7,369 nucleotides of DNA, taken from NCBI GenBank assembly GCA_023264475.1, contig JAHFMA010000026.1, forward strand, positions 1-7,369, read 5' to 3'. The notes under the pieces are model-generated. The model worked only from the letters and a program-made list of their open reading frames with translations, ran no database searches and was not told where the DNA came from. Below, one piece after another: positions 1 to 4,892 of this stretch. Every line of letters starts with the position of its first letter. Position 1 is the stretch's first letter. The DNA comes from Candidatus Parcubacteria bacterium (lineage in GTDB: Bacteria; Patescibacteriota; Minisyncoccia; Phycocordibacterales; PALSA-1337). The translations under genes and the position numbers were made by a program.

Positions 1-545
1 CCGTTCGCCATGTTAGCCAACCAATCGATGGCATCCTTCGTGGCCTTGATCTTGGTGCGCTTGAGGATAGCCTTGAGCTCCGCCTCATCGAATGATTTCA
101 GGATGAAGACGCGACAGCGCGACAACAGGGCAGGAATGATCTCGAAACTCGGATTCTCGGTGGTCGCGCCAATCAGAGTGAGTTTACCTGACTCTACATA
201 CGGCAGGAGGAAGTCCTGCTGGGCTTTGTTGAAGCGGTGGATCTCGTCCAGGAATAGGACCTTGGGTCGGCCTTCGAGCAAAGTGTTCGGCTCTTCGACG
301 ATCTTGCGGATGTCGTCCTTACCGGCCGAGACGGCAGAGAGCTCGTATATGCGCGCATTCACGGCGCGCGCGTAGATGCGGGCGATGGTCGTCTTGCCGG
401 TGCCCGGCGGGCCCCAGAGGACGTATGAGAAGAGGTGCTTGTCCTCGATCGCCCTGCGCAAAGGCTTGCCCGGGCCGACCAGGTGCTCCTGCCCCACGAA
501 TTCCTTCAAGGATTGCGGCCGGATCTTGTTAGCTAGGGGTTCCAT
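1..545 (-). CDS. rarA: Replication-associated recombination protein A (RarA/MgsA), N-terminal part
   Basis: This is an AAA+ ATPase of the RarA/MgsA/WRNIP1 family, which acts at stalled replication forks and is related to clamp-loader ATPases and RuvB. Only the first 181 residues are in the window; the gene runs off the left edge, and family members are usually about 400-450 aa. Visible motifs in order are an N-terminal IRPQSLKEFVGQEHL segment (8-22), Walker A GPPGTGKTT (45-53), the ELSAVSAG segment (68-75), Walker B VLFLDEIHRFNK (96-107), sensor 1 LIGATTENPSF (124-134) and an arginine-finger region LLSRCRVF (140-147). The ATG follows the TAA of the upstream DUF2726 gene with zero spacing, so the two are probably cotranscribed and translationally coupled. 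There is only a weak purine-rich SD inside the upstream gene. Its base composition is GC-rich, sharply unlike that AT-rich partner. Identification is confident from the uninterrupted motif series. Confidence 0.95.
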   Translation of the reverse strand, partial: MEPLANKIRPQSLKEFVGQEHLVGPGKPLRRAIEDKHLFSYVLWGPPGTGKTTIARIYARAVNARIYELSAVSAGKDDIRKIVEEPNTLLEGRPKVLFLDEIHRFNKAQQDFLLPYVESGKLTLIGATTENPSFEIIPALLSRCRVFILKSFDEAELKAILKRTKIKATKDAIDWLANMAN

Positions 546-1046
546 TTATTTAACTTCACTACCTATTGCCATTTGAATTTCAATTATGAGCCTTTCTTTA
601 TTTTCAAAAGACGACTCATCCCTCAATCTCAATAACGGCATGCTCGCACCCTTAAGTATTCTTTCAACTTCTCTATCTCGTTCTTGCCTATCTGGTCTTT
701 CATGAGACCTGTCATCTAGTTCAATTGCCAACTTGGGCGATAGATCATTTTTGTCGCACAAAACAAAATCAACTGACTTCTCATCTATGTGCCTAAATGC
801 ACCCATCCAACTTTGACCAACTATTTTATGATCCAAAAATGACGGTAAATGAATCTGAGGAAAAACATCATATTTGTCAGCGATGGCATTATTCAAGGCT
901 ACGTAACACCTTCTTTCAGATTGAGTCATTATGCAATCTCGTCTTTTGTATTGGTACCCAGCTTTCTTAGGCTGAGCTGAAAGCAGAGCACCGACTATAA
1001 AGATCGCTAGGACTACAACAGCGAGTACTATTAGCCAAAAATTCAT
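546..1046 (-). CDS. DUF2726 domain protein with N-terminal membrane anchor
   Basis: The product is 166 aa. Residues 4-23 form one hydrophobic helix (LIVLAVVVLAIFIV core), so the protein is probably membrane-anchored with the domain in the cytoplasm. Residues about 30-145 match the DUF2726 pattern: TQSERRCYVAL (41-51), VFPQIHLPSF (61-70), SVDFVLCDK (91-99), LAIELDDRSHERPDRQERD (106-124) and PLLRLR (137-142). DUF2726 is placed in the PD-(D/E)XK nuclease-like fold; the candidate acidic residues are D93, E109 and D111. Activity and substrate are unknown. Its TAA directly abuts the rarA ATG, so this is probably the first gene of a two-gene transcript. No strong SD precedes its ATG. The gene and its upstream flank are clearly AT-rich compared with every neighbour, which suggests acquisition by transfer. 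The domain call is fairly secure; the function is not. Confidence 0.8.
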   Translation of the reverse strand: MNFWLIVLAVVVLAIFIVGALLSAQPKKAGYQYKRRDCIMTQSERRCYVALNNAIADKYDVFPQIHLPSFLDHKIVGQSWMGAFRHIDEKSVDFVLCDKNDLSPKLAIELDDRSHERPDRQERDREVERILKGASMPLLRLRDESSFENKERLIIEIQMAIGSEVK

Positions 1047-1105
1047 AGCCCAATACTATCACATTACACATTTTGCAATACTTATATTTTAACTGTCTTG
1101 TTTGA

Positions 1106-1318
1106 GAAAACTTAGCTCTCTTCACTCCCGCCGGCCGCGAATATCTCCTGGAACGGCTCAAGAATGACAACCCGGTCTCCTTCACGATCAACAAACAAGG
1201 ATTCCAAGAATTTGAGTCAGGTGCCGATAGAGGTCCTGCCTCAGATCAAGTTGTATTGAATTACCTCTTAGAACAAGAAAGGATCGCCGCATTAAAAGGC
1301 TTCCTCGCAAGTGTGTGA
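1106..1318 (+). pseudogene. 3' remnant of a GC-richer gene, start lost
   Basis: An open frame on the plus strand runs from just after an in-frame TGA (1103-1105) to a TGA at 1316-1318. It encodes about 70 residues, including TPAGREYLLERLKND near its start and LNYLLEQERIAALKGFLASV at its end. The frame contains no ATG, and its only TTG lies near the 3' end, so no plausible start exists. The coding stretch looks like host-type sequence and is followed 13 bp later by an intact plus-strand terminator, as expected for a real gene end. Its upstream edge falls where the AT-rich block carrying the DUF2726 gene begins. I infer that the 5' part was lost when that block arrived. The family is not recognised. 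A frameshifted gene is less likely, because the other upstream frames look non-coding. Confidence 0.5.
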
Positions 1319-1331
1319 ACTAGCCCTCCCC

Positions 1332-1357
1332 AACCTCCCCTTACTGGGAGGTTTTTT
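1332..1357 (+). terminator. Rho-independent terminator of the 1106-1318 remnant
   Basis: A perfect 8-bp stem (AACCTCCC 1332-1339, GGGAGGTT 1346-1353) has a 6-nt loop and a run of six T at 1352-1357. The T run is only on the plus-strand side, so it serves rightward transcription and marks the end of the start-less open frame. Confidence 0.85.
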
Positions 1358-1361
1358 CAAA

Positions 1362-1390
1362 TAAAAACAGGCGGAATCGCTTCCGCCTGT
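1362..1390 (-). terminator. Rho-independent terminator of the parB-like gene
   Basis: A perfect 10-bp stem (ACAGGCGGAA 1367-1376, TTCCGCCTGT 1381-1390) has a TCGC loop on the plus strand. On the minus strand it is followed by a T-rich tract (complement of 1362-1367). It lies 15 bp beyond the TGA of the parB-like gene. Confidence 0.88.
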
Positions 1391-1405
1391 GCTATATAAA
1401 AACTA

Positions 1406-2719
1406 TCATTGCGCTATCTTCTCAACCCGATCGGTCGCATCATGCCAAGCATCCGCTATGGCGCGCATCCTCTTGATCAGATCCTTGAGCCCGGCATTCT
1501 TCTGGGCGTGCTGGATGAGGGCCCGGATATCGACATCTTTGGCCTTCTTGAAGAAGGCCAGATCAGTCTCGGATGTGAGCATGATCCGGAGGATCTTCTC
1601 CGCGCTGTCGCTAGGCTTGCGCTTGCGGCCTTTGGCCGTGTCGTCCTTGCTGACGTCCGCGATCAATTCCTGCACCTTGAGCGAGATCAACCCTGCGGTC
1701 TTCTCCTTCTTGGCAGCCTCCCAGATGCGGATCTGTTCGGAGCGATCAGCCACGCGCGACAGGCGCATCGCCACGCCGAGGCGCATGCGCTCATCCTTGG
1801 GGACTGAGAGGCGCAAGAGCTCTTGGAGGCCATTATCGAGGTGCTGGAGCTGCATATGCTGGTAGACCCAGCAATTGGACATGCCCGTCGCGACTACGAT
1901 CTCGCCTACTGTCTTGCCGGACGCGATGGCTTTGGCCACGGCTCTGGAGCTCTCCAACGGGGTGTGCCCGCGGCGGCCCCAGTTCATGGTGAATGAATCC
2001 CAGAATTGCGCTCCTTGGTCCTTGTAGCGCTTCACGATCGCAAGAAGACTCTGCTTGCCGGCGGCGACGGCGCCACGATAGCGGCGCTCTCCATCGACTA
2101 ACTCCCACAGCTTGCCTGGGACGCCGGTAAGCGGCGTCACCACGATGAGCTGTTTCTGGCCTTCTTGCACTAGGCTGCCACGCATCTCGGACAAGTCGTC
2201 CTTGGTGAATTCTTGGCGAGGCTGGCCTTCGAAAGCCCTGATCTCCGACACAAGGATCTCGCGGACTTCGGGCACCTCGGCGGTGCCGTTGTGATTGCCA
2301 TTGGAGCCATTCGTATGGACGGCCGTTAGCGGTTTGCTAGTCATCACGATCGGCGACGACGCAAGACGCGTCGGCACCCTGGAAGCTTCGACGATCTTGC
2401 CATCGAGCAAATCTGAGACCAACGTGCGCACAGTCTCATTGACTTTTGGGTTCAAAGAGAATGGGAAGCTCATCGGCGACGTGACCCTGTCTCCATTGGA
2501 GAGAGTGGCGCCATCGCCAGTGATCTCCCACTTCTTGCCTTTTTGAATGGCATTCCATGGATGCTCCTCGCGCCTTGGTTGTCCCGGCGGGTTTTCTTCG
2601 ATCAGGACGCGTCCTCTCCAGCCCGTGAGGGTCTTGGAAAGCACCGTCGCTTCTATCACCGACCAATTCGTGCCGCCCACGGCTCTGTTGAACCGTACGG
2701 CTTTGCCAACGTTTGTCAT
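1406..2719 (-). CDS. ParB/Spo0J-family (KorB-like) DNA-binding protein with N-terminal extension
   Basis: The product is 437 aa from the ATG at 2719, chosen because of a good SD (AAGGAG, 2725-2730). The ParB core starts near residue 150: a first box around residues 152-195 with GQPRQEF (165-171) and LVQEGQKQLIVVTPL (183-197), then GERRYRG (210-216, usual GERRYRA). The third region, NWGRRGHTPLESS (246-258), precedes a helix-turn-helix at about 268-292 (TVGEIVVATGMSNCWVYQHM). A polar NGSNGNHNG linker (137-145) separates a roughly 130-residue N-terminal domain that I do not recognise. Residues 360-373 are basic and the C-terminus is helical. Known family roles are centromere binding for partition, CTP-dependent clamp sliding, or plasmid/phage regulation. 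No parA neighbour is visible, so a regulatory role is as likely as segregation. The gene diverges from a 90-aa protein. An alternative leaderless start at 2851 is discussed in the findings. Confidence 0.82.
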   Translation of the reverse strand: MTNVGKAVRFNRAVGGTNWSVIEATVLSKTLTGWRGRVLIEENPPGQPRREEHPWNAIQKGKKWEITGDGATLSNGDRVTSPMSFPFSLNPKVNETVRTLVSDLLDGKIVEASRVPTRLASSPIVMTSKPLTAVHTNGSNGNHNGTAEVPEVREILVSEIRAFEGQPRQEFTKDDLSEMRGSLVQEGQKQLIVVTPLTGVPGKLWELVDGERRYRGAVAAGKQSLLAIVKRYKDQGAQFWDSFTMNWGRRGHTPLESSRAVAKAIASGKTVGEIVVATGMSNCWVYQHMQLQHLDNGLQELLRLSVPKDERMRLGVAMRLSRVADRSEQIRIWEAAKKEKTAGLISLKVQELIADVSKDDTAKGRKRKPSDSAEKILRIMLTSETDLAFFKKAKDVDIRALIQHAQKNAGLKDLIKRMRAIADAWHDATDRVEKIAQ

Positions 2720-2724
2720 AGGTG

Positions 2725-2730
2725 CTCCTT
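2725..2730 (-). promoter_or_regulatory. Shine-Dalgarno site fixing the parB-like start
   Basis: AAGGAG on the minus strand lies 5 nt before the ATG at 2719. It favours this start over the upstream in-frame ATGs at 2851 and 2893; the latter would lie upstream of the predicted transcription start. Confidence 0.7.
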
Positions 2731-2790
2731 CTAATTTGATTTGGGGTTGTGAGGTTCTAATGTCTGGGAGCATGCTACTCCCGTATGGAC

Positions 2791-2820
2791 AAAAAGCAAA
2801 CCGCCCATGAATTAGGCGGT
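2791..2820 (-). terminator. Terminator-like hairpin in the parB-like leader (possible attenuator)
   Basis: On the minus strand a 6-bp stem (arms ACCGCC 2800-2805 and GGCGGT 2815-2820, 9-nt loop) is followed by a T-rich tract, TTTGCTTTTT, complementary to 2791-2800. It sits between the predicted promoter (2860-2888) and the SD-supported start at 2719. No minus-strand gene ends just upstream, so it is either an attenuator or a weak coincidental structure. A second hairpin lies downstream at 2766-2782 (5-bp stem GGGAG/CTCCC). Confidence 0.45.
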
Positions 2821-2834
2821 AGTTCCGACGGAGT

Positions 2835-2862
2835 TTGACAAATTCCACCATAAATGTAGTAT
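2835..2862 (+). promoter_or_regulatory. Promoter of the 90-aa Cys protein
   Basis: A perfect -35 TTGACA (2835-2840) is followed by a 16-bp spacer and TAGTAT (2857-2862). Transcription would start near 2869, about 13 nt before the ATG at 2882. Confidence 0.65.
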
Positions 2863-2888
2863 CTAGTCCAGACAAGAGAACATGACAA
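2860..2888 (-). promoter_or_regulatory. Promoter of the parB-like gene
   Basis: On the minus strand, TTGTCA (complement of 2883-2888), a 17-bp spacer and TAGATA (complement of 2860-2865) form a candidate sigma-70 promoter with a start near 2853. Its -10 overlaps the -10 of the divergent plus-strand promoter. The -10 is a poor match, so this is less certain than its partner. Confidence 0.45.
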
Positions 2889-3154
2889 TTCAACCACTAT
2901 CGCTCATGATCAACGCAGCTGGCGTTATAGATCAGAATCACCTCCTCATCGTCTGCGGCCTCAAGGCCGGGACTGGAACCTGCAGATATCTCTGGCATAA
3001 CAAAGGCTATCGCTGTGCCAAAGGCACAGGTATGGAACAGGCCGTCCTAGAGCGATCGTCCCGGAAGCTCGCGCAAGGCGACAATTGCTCCGGACCGCCA
3101 AGCTTCGACCTTCCGCTCGTATCCGAGCGGAACATGACTGCCTGCAAACGATAA
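2882..3154 (+). CDS. Small uncharacterised protein with five cysteines (90 aa)
   Basis: I do not recognise this family. The product has cysteines at residues 25, 34, 45, 69 and 88, in the settings IVCGLK, GTCRYL, GYRCAKG, GDNCSG and TACKR, and several Gly residues beside them. The core (about 20-72) therefore looks like a compact disulfide- or metal-stabilised fold. No signal peptide or membrane helix is evident; residues 21-25 are only briefly hydrophobic. Support for a real gene comes from context. A promoter with a perfect TTGACA lies just upstream, the gene ends 12 bp before a good plus-strand terminator, and no better gene occupies either strand. The SD is weak (AAGAGA). Met9 (ATG at 2906) is an alternative start that keeps all the cysteines. 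It is divergent from the parB-like gene and convergent with lexA, whose stop codon overlaps its terminator. Confidence 0.6.
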   Translation: MTIQPLSLMINAAGVIDQNHLLIVCGLKAGTGTCRYLWHNKGYRCAKGTGMEQAVLERSSRKLAQGDNCSGPPSFDLPLVSERNMTACKR

Positions 3155-3166
3155 GGCGCTAGACAC

Positions 3167-3194
3167 AGACCACCCCTAACCTGGTGGTCTTTTT
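3167..3194 (+). terminator. Rho-independent terminator of the 90-aa gene
   Basis: A perfect 8-bp stem (AGACCACC 3167-3174, GGTGGTCT 3183-3190) has an 8-nt loop and a T run at 3190-3194. The T run overlaps the stop codon of the convergent lexA-like gene. No T tract exists on the other side, so it works mainly for rightward transcription. Confidence 0.85.
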
Positions 3195-3756
3195 AATACT
3201 TCCTCACTACTCCGCGCACCACCGCGGCGATCTCTAGATTCTCCTGGGGATAGATATTGTGATATTTCTTGTTGGCGGGCTCGAGATAGGGTTTGCCGGC
3301 CTTGTGACGGAGATACTTCATGGTCCAGCCACCGTCCACGTTGGCAATGACGATGTCGCCCGGCTTGGGCGTCTTGCCGCGCTCGGCAATGACCATGTCG
3401 CCCTCCTGAATGCCGGCATCTATCATCGAGTCCCCTTTGACCCTCAACATATATGACGCCTCCTTGTGTTCGAAGAGGTAGTCGTTGACATCGATGGTAT
3501 CCAGCGTCTGACTATCAGCCTCTGAAGGAAAGCCTGCCTCCACGAGGCCGAGGAGCGGGACTTCATTCAGGGTCTGAGATGGGATGAGGCGGCCGGTGGC
3601 ATCCTTGAGGACGGCGCCTTCCTCGACGAGCCGATCTATGAGTTTGGAGACGGCATTCTTGGACTTGAATCCTACGAGCGTCATGACCTCAGCGAAGCTC
3701 GGCATGCGCTTCTTGGCCTGATAGAAGCCGAAGATCTTGTCTTTGTGTGAATCCAT
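3193..3756 (-). CDS. lexA: LexA-family SOS repressor (S24 peptidase)
   Basis: LexA represses SOS genes and cleaves itself when stimulated by RecA filaments on single-stranded DNA. The 187-aa product has the full layout. A winged helix-turn-helix lies at about 5-60 (MPSFAEVMTLVGFKSKNAVSKL; the PS..E..xxxG pattern of LexA N-domains). The cleavage site is Ala74-Gly75 in LVEAGFPSEAD. The catalytic Ser110 sits in VKGDSMIDAGIQEGD, and Lys147 in WTMKYLR. It is close to the usual LexA length of about 200 aa, and all catalytic residues are present, so it should be cleavable. The start follows the stop of the 68-aa gene by 15 bp with no clear SD, suggesting cotranscription and coupled translation. The promoter ahead of that gene contains a GAAC-N4-GTTC operator, so autoregulation is likely. 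A phage-type S24 repressor is possible, but the operator and the wHTH favour LexA. Confidence 0.9.
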   Translation of the reverse strand: MDSHKDKIFGFYQAKKRMPSFAEVMTLVGFKSKNAVSKLIDRLVEEGAVLKDATGRLIPSQTLNEVPLLGLVEAGFPSEADSQTLDTIDVNDYLFEHKEASYMLRVKGDSMIDAGIQEGDMVIAERGKTPKPGDIVIANVDGGWTMKYLRHKAGKPYLEPANKKYHNIYPQENLEIAAVVRGVVRKY

Positions 3757-3771
3757 GAATATATGATAGCT

Positions 3772-3978
3772 CTAGAACATGAACATAGCCATGAATGAGA
3801 GCGAGCGGCCGAACCACGAGACCTTGGGCGGAGCCAAGCGGCTCAATTGCGAGGTCAGGAAGCGATGGCGGCGGGACTCGCGGTAATAAGGCATGCCCTG
3901 GATGATCTTCTGGTCGATCACGTAATTGATCTTGCGGATCTCATGCTTCAAGGACTTCACGATCTCGTATTTGCTCAT
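3772..3978 (-). CDS. 68-aa protein, first gene of the lexA operon
   Basis: I do not recognise this family. The ATG at 3978 was chosen because the longer frame starting at 4047 would begin inside the operator and upstream of the predicted transcription start. The product is basic and mostly helical: residues 1-20 (MSKYEIVKSLKHEIRKIN), then IDQKIIQGMPYYRESRRHRFLTSQLSRL (about 21-48). It ends in a short hydrophobic, Met/Phe-rich tail (SFMAMFMF). The tail is too short for a normal transmembrane helix but could touch a membrane or another protein. No clear SD is seen; the predicted leader is about 40 nt. The gene lies 15 bp ahead of lexA and behind the SOS operator, so it is probably damage-inducible. 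Small SOS proteins in other bacteria (SulA, YneA, SidA) block division, but nothing here shows homology to them. Confidence 0.6.
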   Translation of the reverse strand: MSKYEIVKSLKHEIRKINYVIDQKIIQGMPYYRESRRHRFLTSQLSRLAPPKVSWFGRSLSFMAMFMF

Positions 3979-4024
3979 GGTAATGATATTAGCTGGGTAA
4001 TGAGGCTCTAGGCCTGATGGATAT

Positions 4025-4054
4025 ATTATAGGTGAACTATCGTTCACCTAGCAA
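4025..4054 (-). promoter_or_regulatory. SOS-regulated promoter of the 68-aa/lexA operon
   Basis: On the minus strand, TTGCTA (complement of 4049-4054), an 18-bp spacer and a perfect TATAAT (complement of 4025-4030) form a promoter with a start near 4018. The LexA palindrome fills the spacer exactly, a placement in which bound repressor blocks RNA polymerase. Confidence 0.8.
4029..4050. promoter_or_regulatory. LexA operator (SOS box), perfect palindrome
   Basis: Two perfect 9-bp arms, TAGGTGAAC (4029-4037) and GTTCACCTA (4042-4050), flank a 4-bp centre, TATC. The core GAAC-N4-GTTC is the established LexA/DinR box of Bacillus, Mycobacterium and many other phyla. It is the only GAAC-N4-GTTC match I find in the window. 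Confidence 0.87.
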
Positions 4055-4083
4055 GGGACGCCTGTGGATAACCTCTTTGGCAT

Positions 4084-4111
4084 ACAAAAAGAGCGGGTTC
4101 CCCCGCTCTTT
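4084..4111 (-). terminator. Rho-independent terminator of the secreted Ig-like protein gene
   Basis: A perfect 10-bp stem (AAAGAGCGGG 4088-4097, CCCGCTCTTT 4102-4111) has a TTCC loop on the plus strand. On the minus strand it is followed by a T-rich run (complement of 4084-4090). It lies 25 bp past the stop of the 4137-4601 gene and keeps that transcript out of the lexA operon. Confidence 0.9.
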
Positions 4112-4136
4112 CAGTGGCTCCATTATAGCTTGGAGC

Positions 4137-4601
4137 TTAGATCTGGACCATGCGAGCTTGGCAGCCAGAGGTCGCGGCGACGCAACCGATCTGGACCAAG
4201 AGAGTCTGGCCGGCTTCGGCAGACGTCAAAGTGAGAGGAAAGGAGCCGGTGTTGGGCGTAGAGGCAGTGAGCGTGCGGACATTCTCATAGCGAGAGGGCT
4301 TGTCGCCGGACTTGCGGATGAGCGTAATGCTCACATTCTTGGAAGGATAGTCCGAGGCGTTCCAGCTGACCTTGACCGACTTGGCGGCGCCGACGGCAGC
4401 TGTGTTGCCGGAAATCGGAGAGACCGAGACCGTGCCGCTCGGCACGAGCGAGGCGGCTTCGCCTGTCAAAGCCAAGGCCGGAGCGGCAGACAGAGCGGGG
4501 CTCACAGCCACGCCGCGTGAGCTGAGAGAAGCGCCGTAATATGAGATGCCTCCGGCGATGAGGGCGAGGAAGATAGCTCCAAAAAATGCGATCTTTTTCA
4601 T
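4137..4601 (-). CDS. Secreted small Ig-like (Kre9/KNH-type) surface protein
   Basis: The product is 154 aa from the ATG at 4601, chosen because it puts a signal peptide at the N-terminus: MKK, then a hydrophobic stretch (IAFFGAIFLALIAGG, 4-18). It may be cleaved after the Tyr-Tyr-Gly-Ala region or kept as an anchor. An Ala/Ser/Val-rich low-complexity linker (about 24-58) follows. A beta-rich domain then spans about 58-140: VSVSPISGNTAAVG, VKVSWNASDYP (76-86), VSITLIRKSGDKPSRYENVRTL (90-111), NTGSFPLTL and VQIGC (136-140). Cys140 and Cys147 may form a disulfide. The WxAsDYPs...InLIrk...NxGs...VQIGC pattern resembles the Kre9/KNH (Ser-Thr-rich GPI-anchored-like) Ig fold seen in many candidate-phylum surface proteins. 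It is probably a single-domain cell-surface or secreted protein; the ligand is unknown. The gene starts 92 bp downstream of tRNA-Trp on the same strand and has its own terminator. Confidence 0.72.
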   Translation of the reverse strand: MKKIAFFGAIFLALIAGGISYYGASLSSRGVAVSPALSAAPALALTGEAASLVPSGTVSVSPISGNTAAVGAAKSVKVSWNASDYPSKNVSITLIRKSGDKPSRYENVRTLTASTPNTGSFPLTLTSAEAGQTLLVQIGCVAATSGCQARMVQI

Positions 4602-4693
4602 AGTATATTTATGGCTAACTAAGTATGATATCTGACTACCTAGTAATAACACACGTATACAAATCTAGCAAACACCTATCTCGAGCCGAGTCT

Positions 4694-4767
4694 TGGCGGG
4701 CGATCGAGGAATCGAACCTCGGACAGCGGTTTTGGAGACCGCAGTTATGCCACTTAACTAATCGCCC
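4694..4767 (-). tRNA. tRNA-Trp (CCA anticodon), CCA tail encoded
   Basis: On the minus strand the acceptor arms GGGCGAT and ATCGCCC pair perfectly (4761-4767 with 4698-4704). The anticodon stem is GCGGT/ACCGC with loop CTCCAAA, giving anticodon CCA. The T arm is CGAGG-TTCGATT-CCTCG. The discriminator is G (4697), and CCA is encoded at 4694-4696. The total is 74 nt. An anticodon of CCA rather than UCA fits TGA being a stop in this genome. Confidence 0.96.
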
Positions 4768-4777
4768 ATTATTTCAT

Positions 4778-4870
4778 TCAAAGGAACGGAAAGAAGTATA
4801 ACAGGAAAAACCCGTAAAGGAACATGTTGTCGAGGAACATTCCCAGCGGGAGCGTTAGCCGAGAAAGCAT
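4778..4870 (-). CDS. Possible 30-aa hydrophobic small ORF between rpmG and tRNA-Trp
   Basis: An ATG at 4870 opens a 30-codon frame ending in TGA at 4778-4780. The C-terminal two thirds is almost entirely hydrophobic (FLYGFFLLYFFPFL at the end), the size and character of a single membrane helix. There is an in-frame TAA about 20 nt upstream, so it is not the tail of a longer frame. The SD is weak at best. It lies where secE might be expected near tRNA-Trp, but no SecE signature is visible. A chance hydrophobic frame in T-rich DNA is a serious alternative. An extended -10 candidate for tRNA-Trp lies within it. Confidence 0.25.
   Translation of the reverse strand: MLSRLTLPLGMFLDNMFLYGFFLLYFFPFL
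4795..4803 (-). promoter_or_regulatory. Candidate extended -10 promoter for tRNA-Trp
   Basis: On the minus strand TGTTATACT is an extended -10 (TG-N-TATAAT type), 27 bp upstream of the mature tRNA-Trp 5' end. No good -35 is visible, which is usual for extended -10 promoters. Cotranscription from rpmG is the alternative. Confidence 0.4.
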
Positions 4871-4892
4871 AGTTCTGAACGACCTTATTTAA

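Noticed and set aside
967..1194. 75-aa minus-strand frame overlapping the DUF2726 start
   Set aside because: It overlaps the DUF2726 gene in another frame, spans the composition junction and has no recognisable motif or SD.
1389..1865. 158-aa and 132-aa plus-strand frames opposite the parB-like gene
   Set aside because: They start in the parB-like terminator or 3' end and are antisense shadows of the ParB C-terminal region.
3775..3786. Direct repeat GAACATGAAC near the lexA start as a second LexA site
   Set aside because: The two GAAC halves are in the same orientation rather than inverted, so it does not form a LexA box.
4117..4136. GCTCCA/TGGAGC inverted repeat after the secreted protein gene
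   Set aside because: Short 6-bp stem without a T tract, beside a much better terminator at 4084-4111.
4032..4520. 162-aa plus-strand open frame opposite the secreted protein gene
   Set aside because: It starts inside the LexA palindrome, crosses the minus-strand terminator and has an Arg/Gly-rich shadow-like composition; the minus strand carries a signal peptide and an Ig-like domain.
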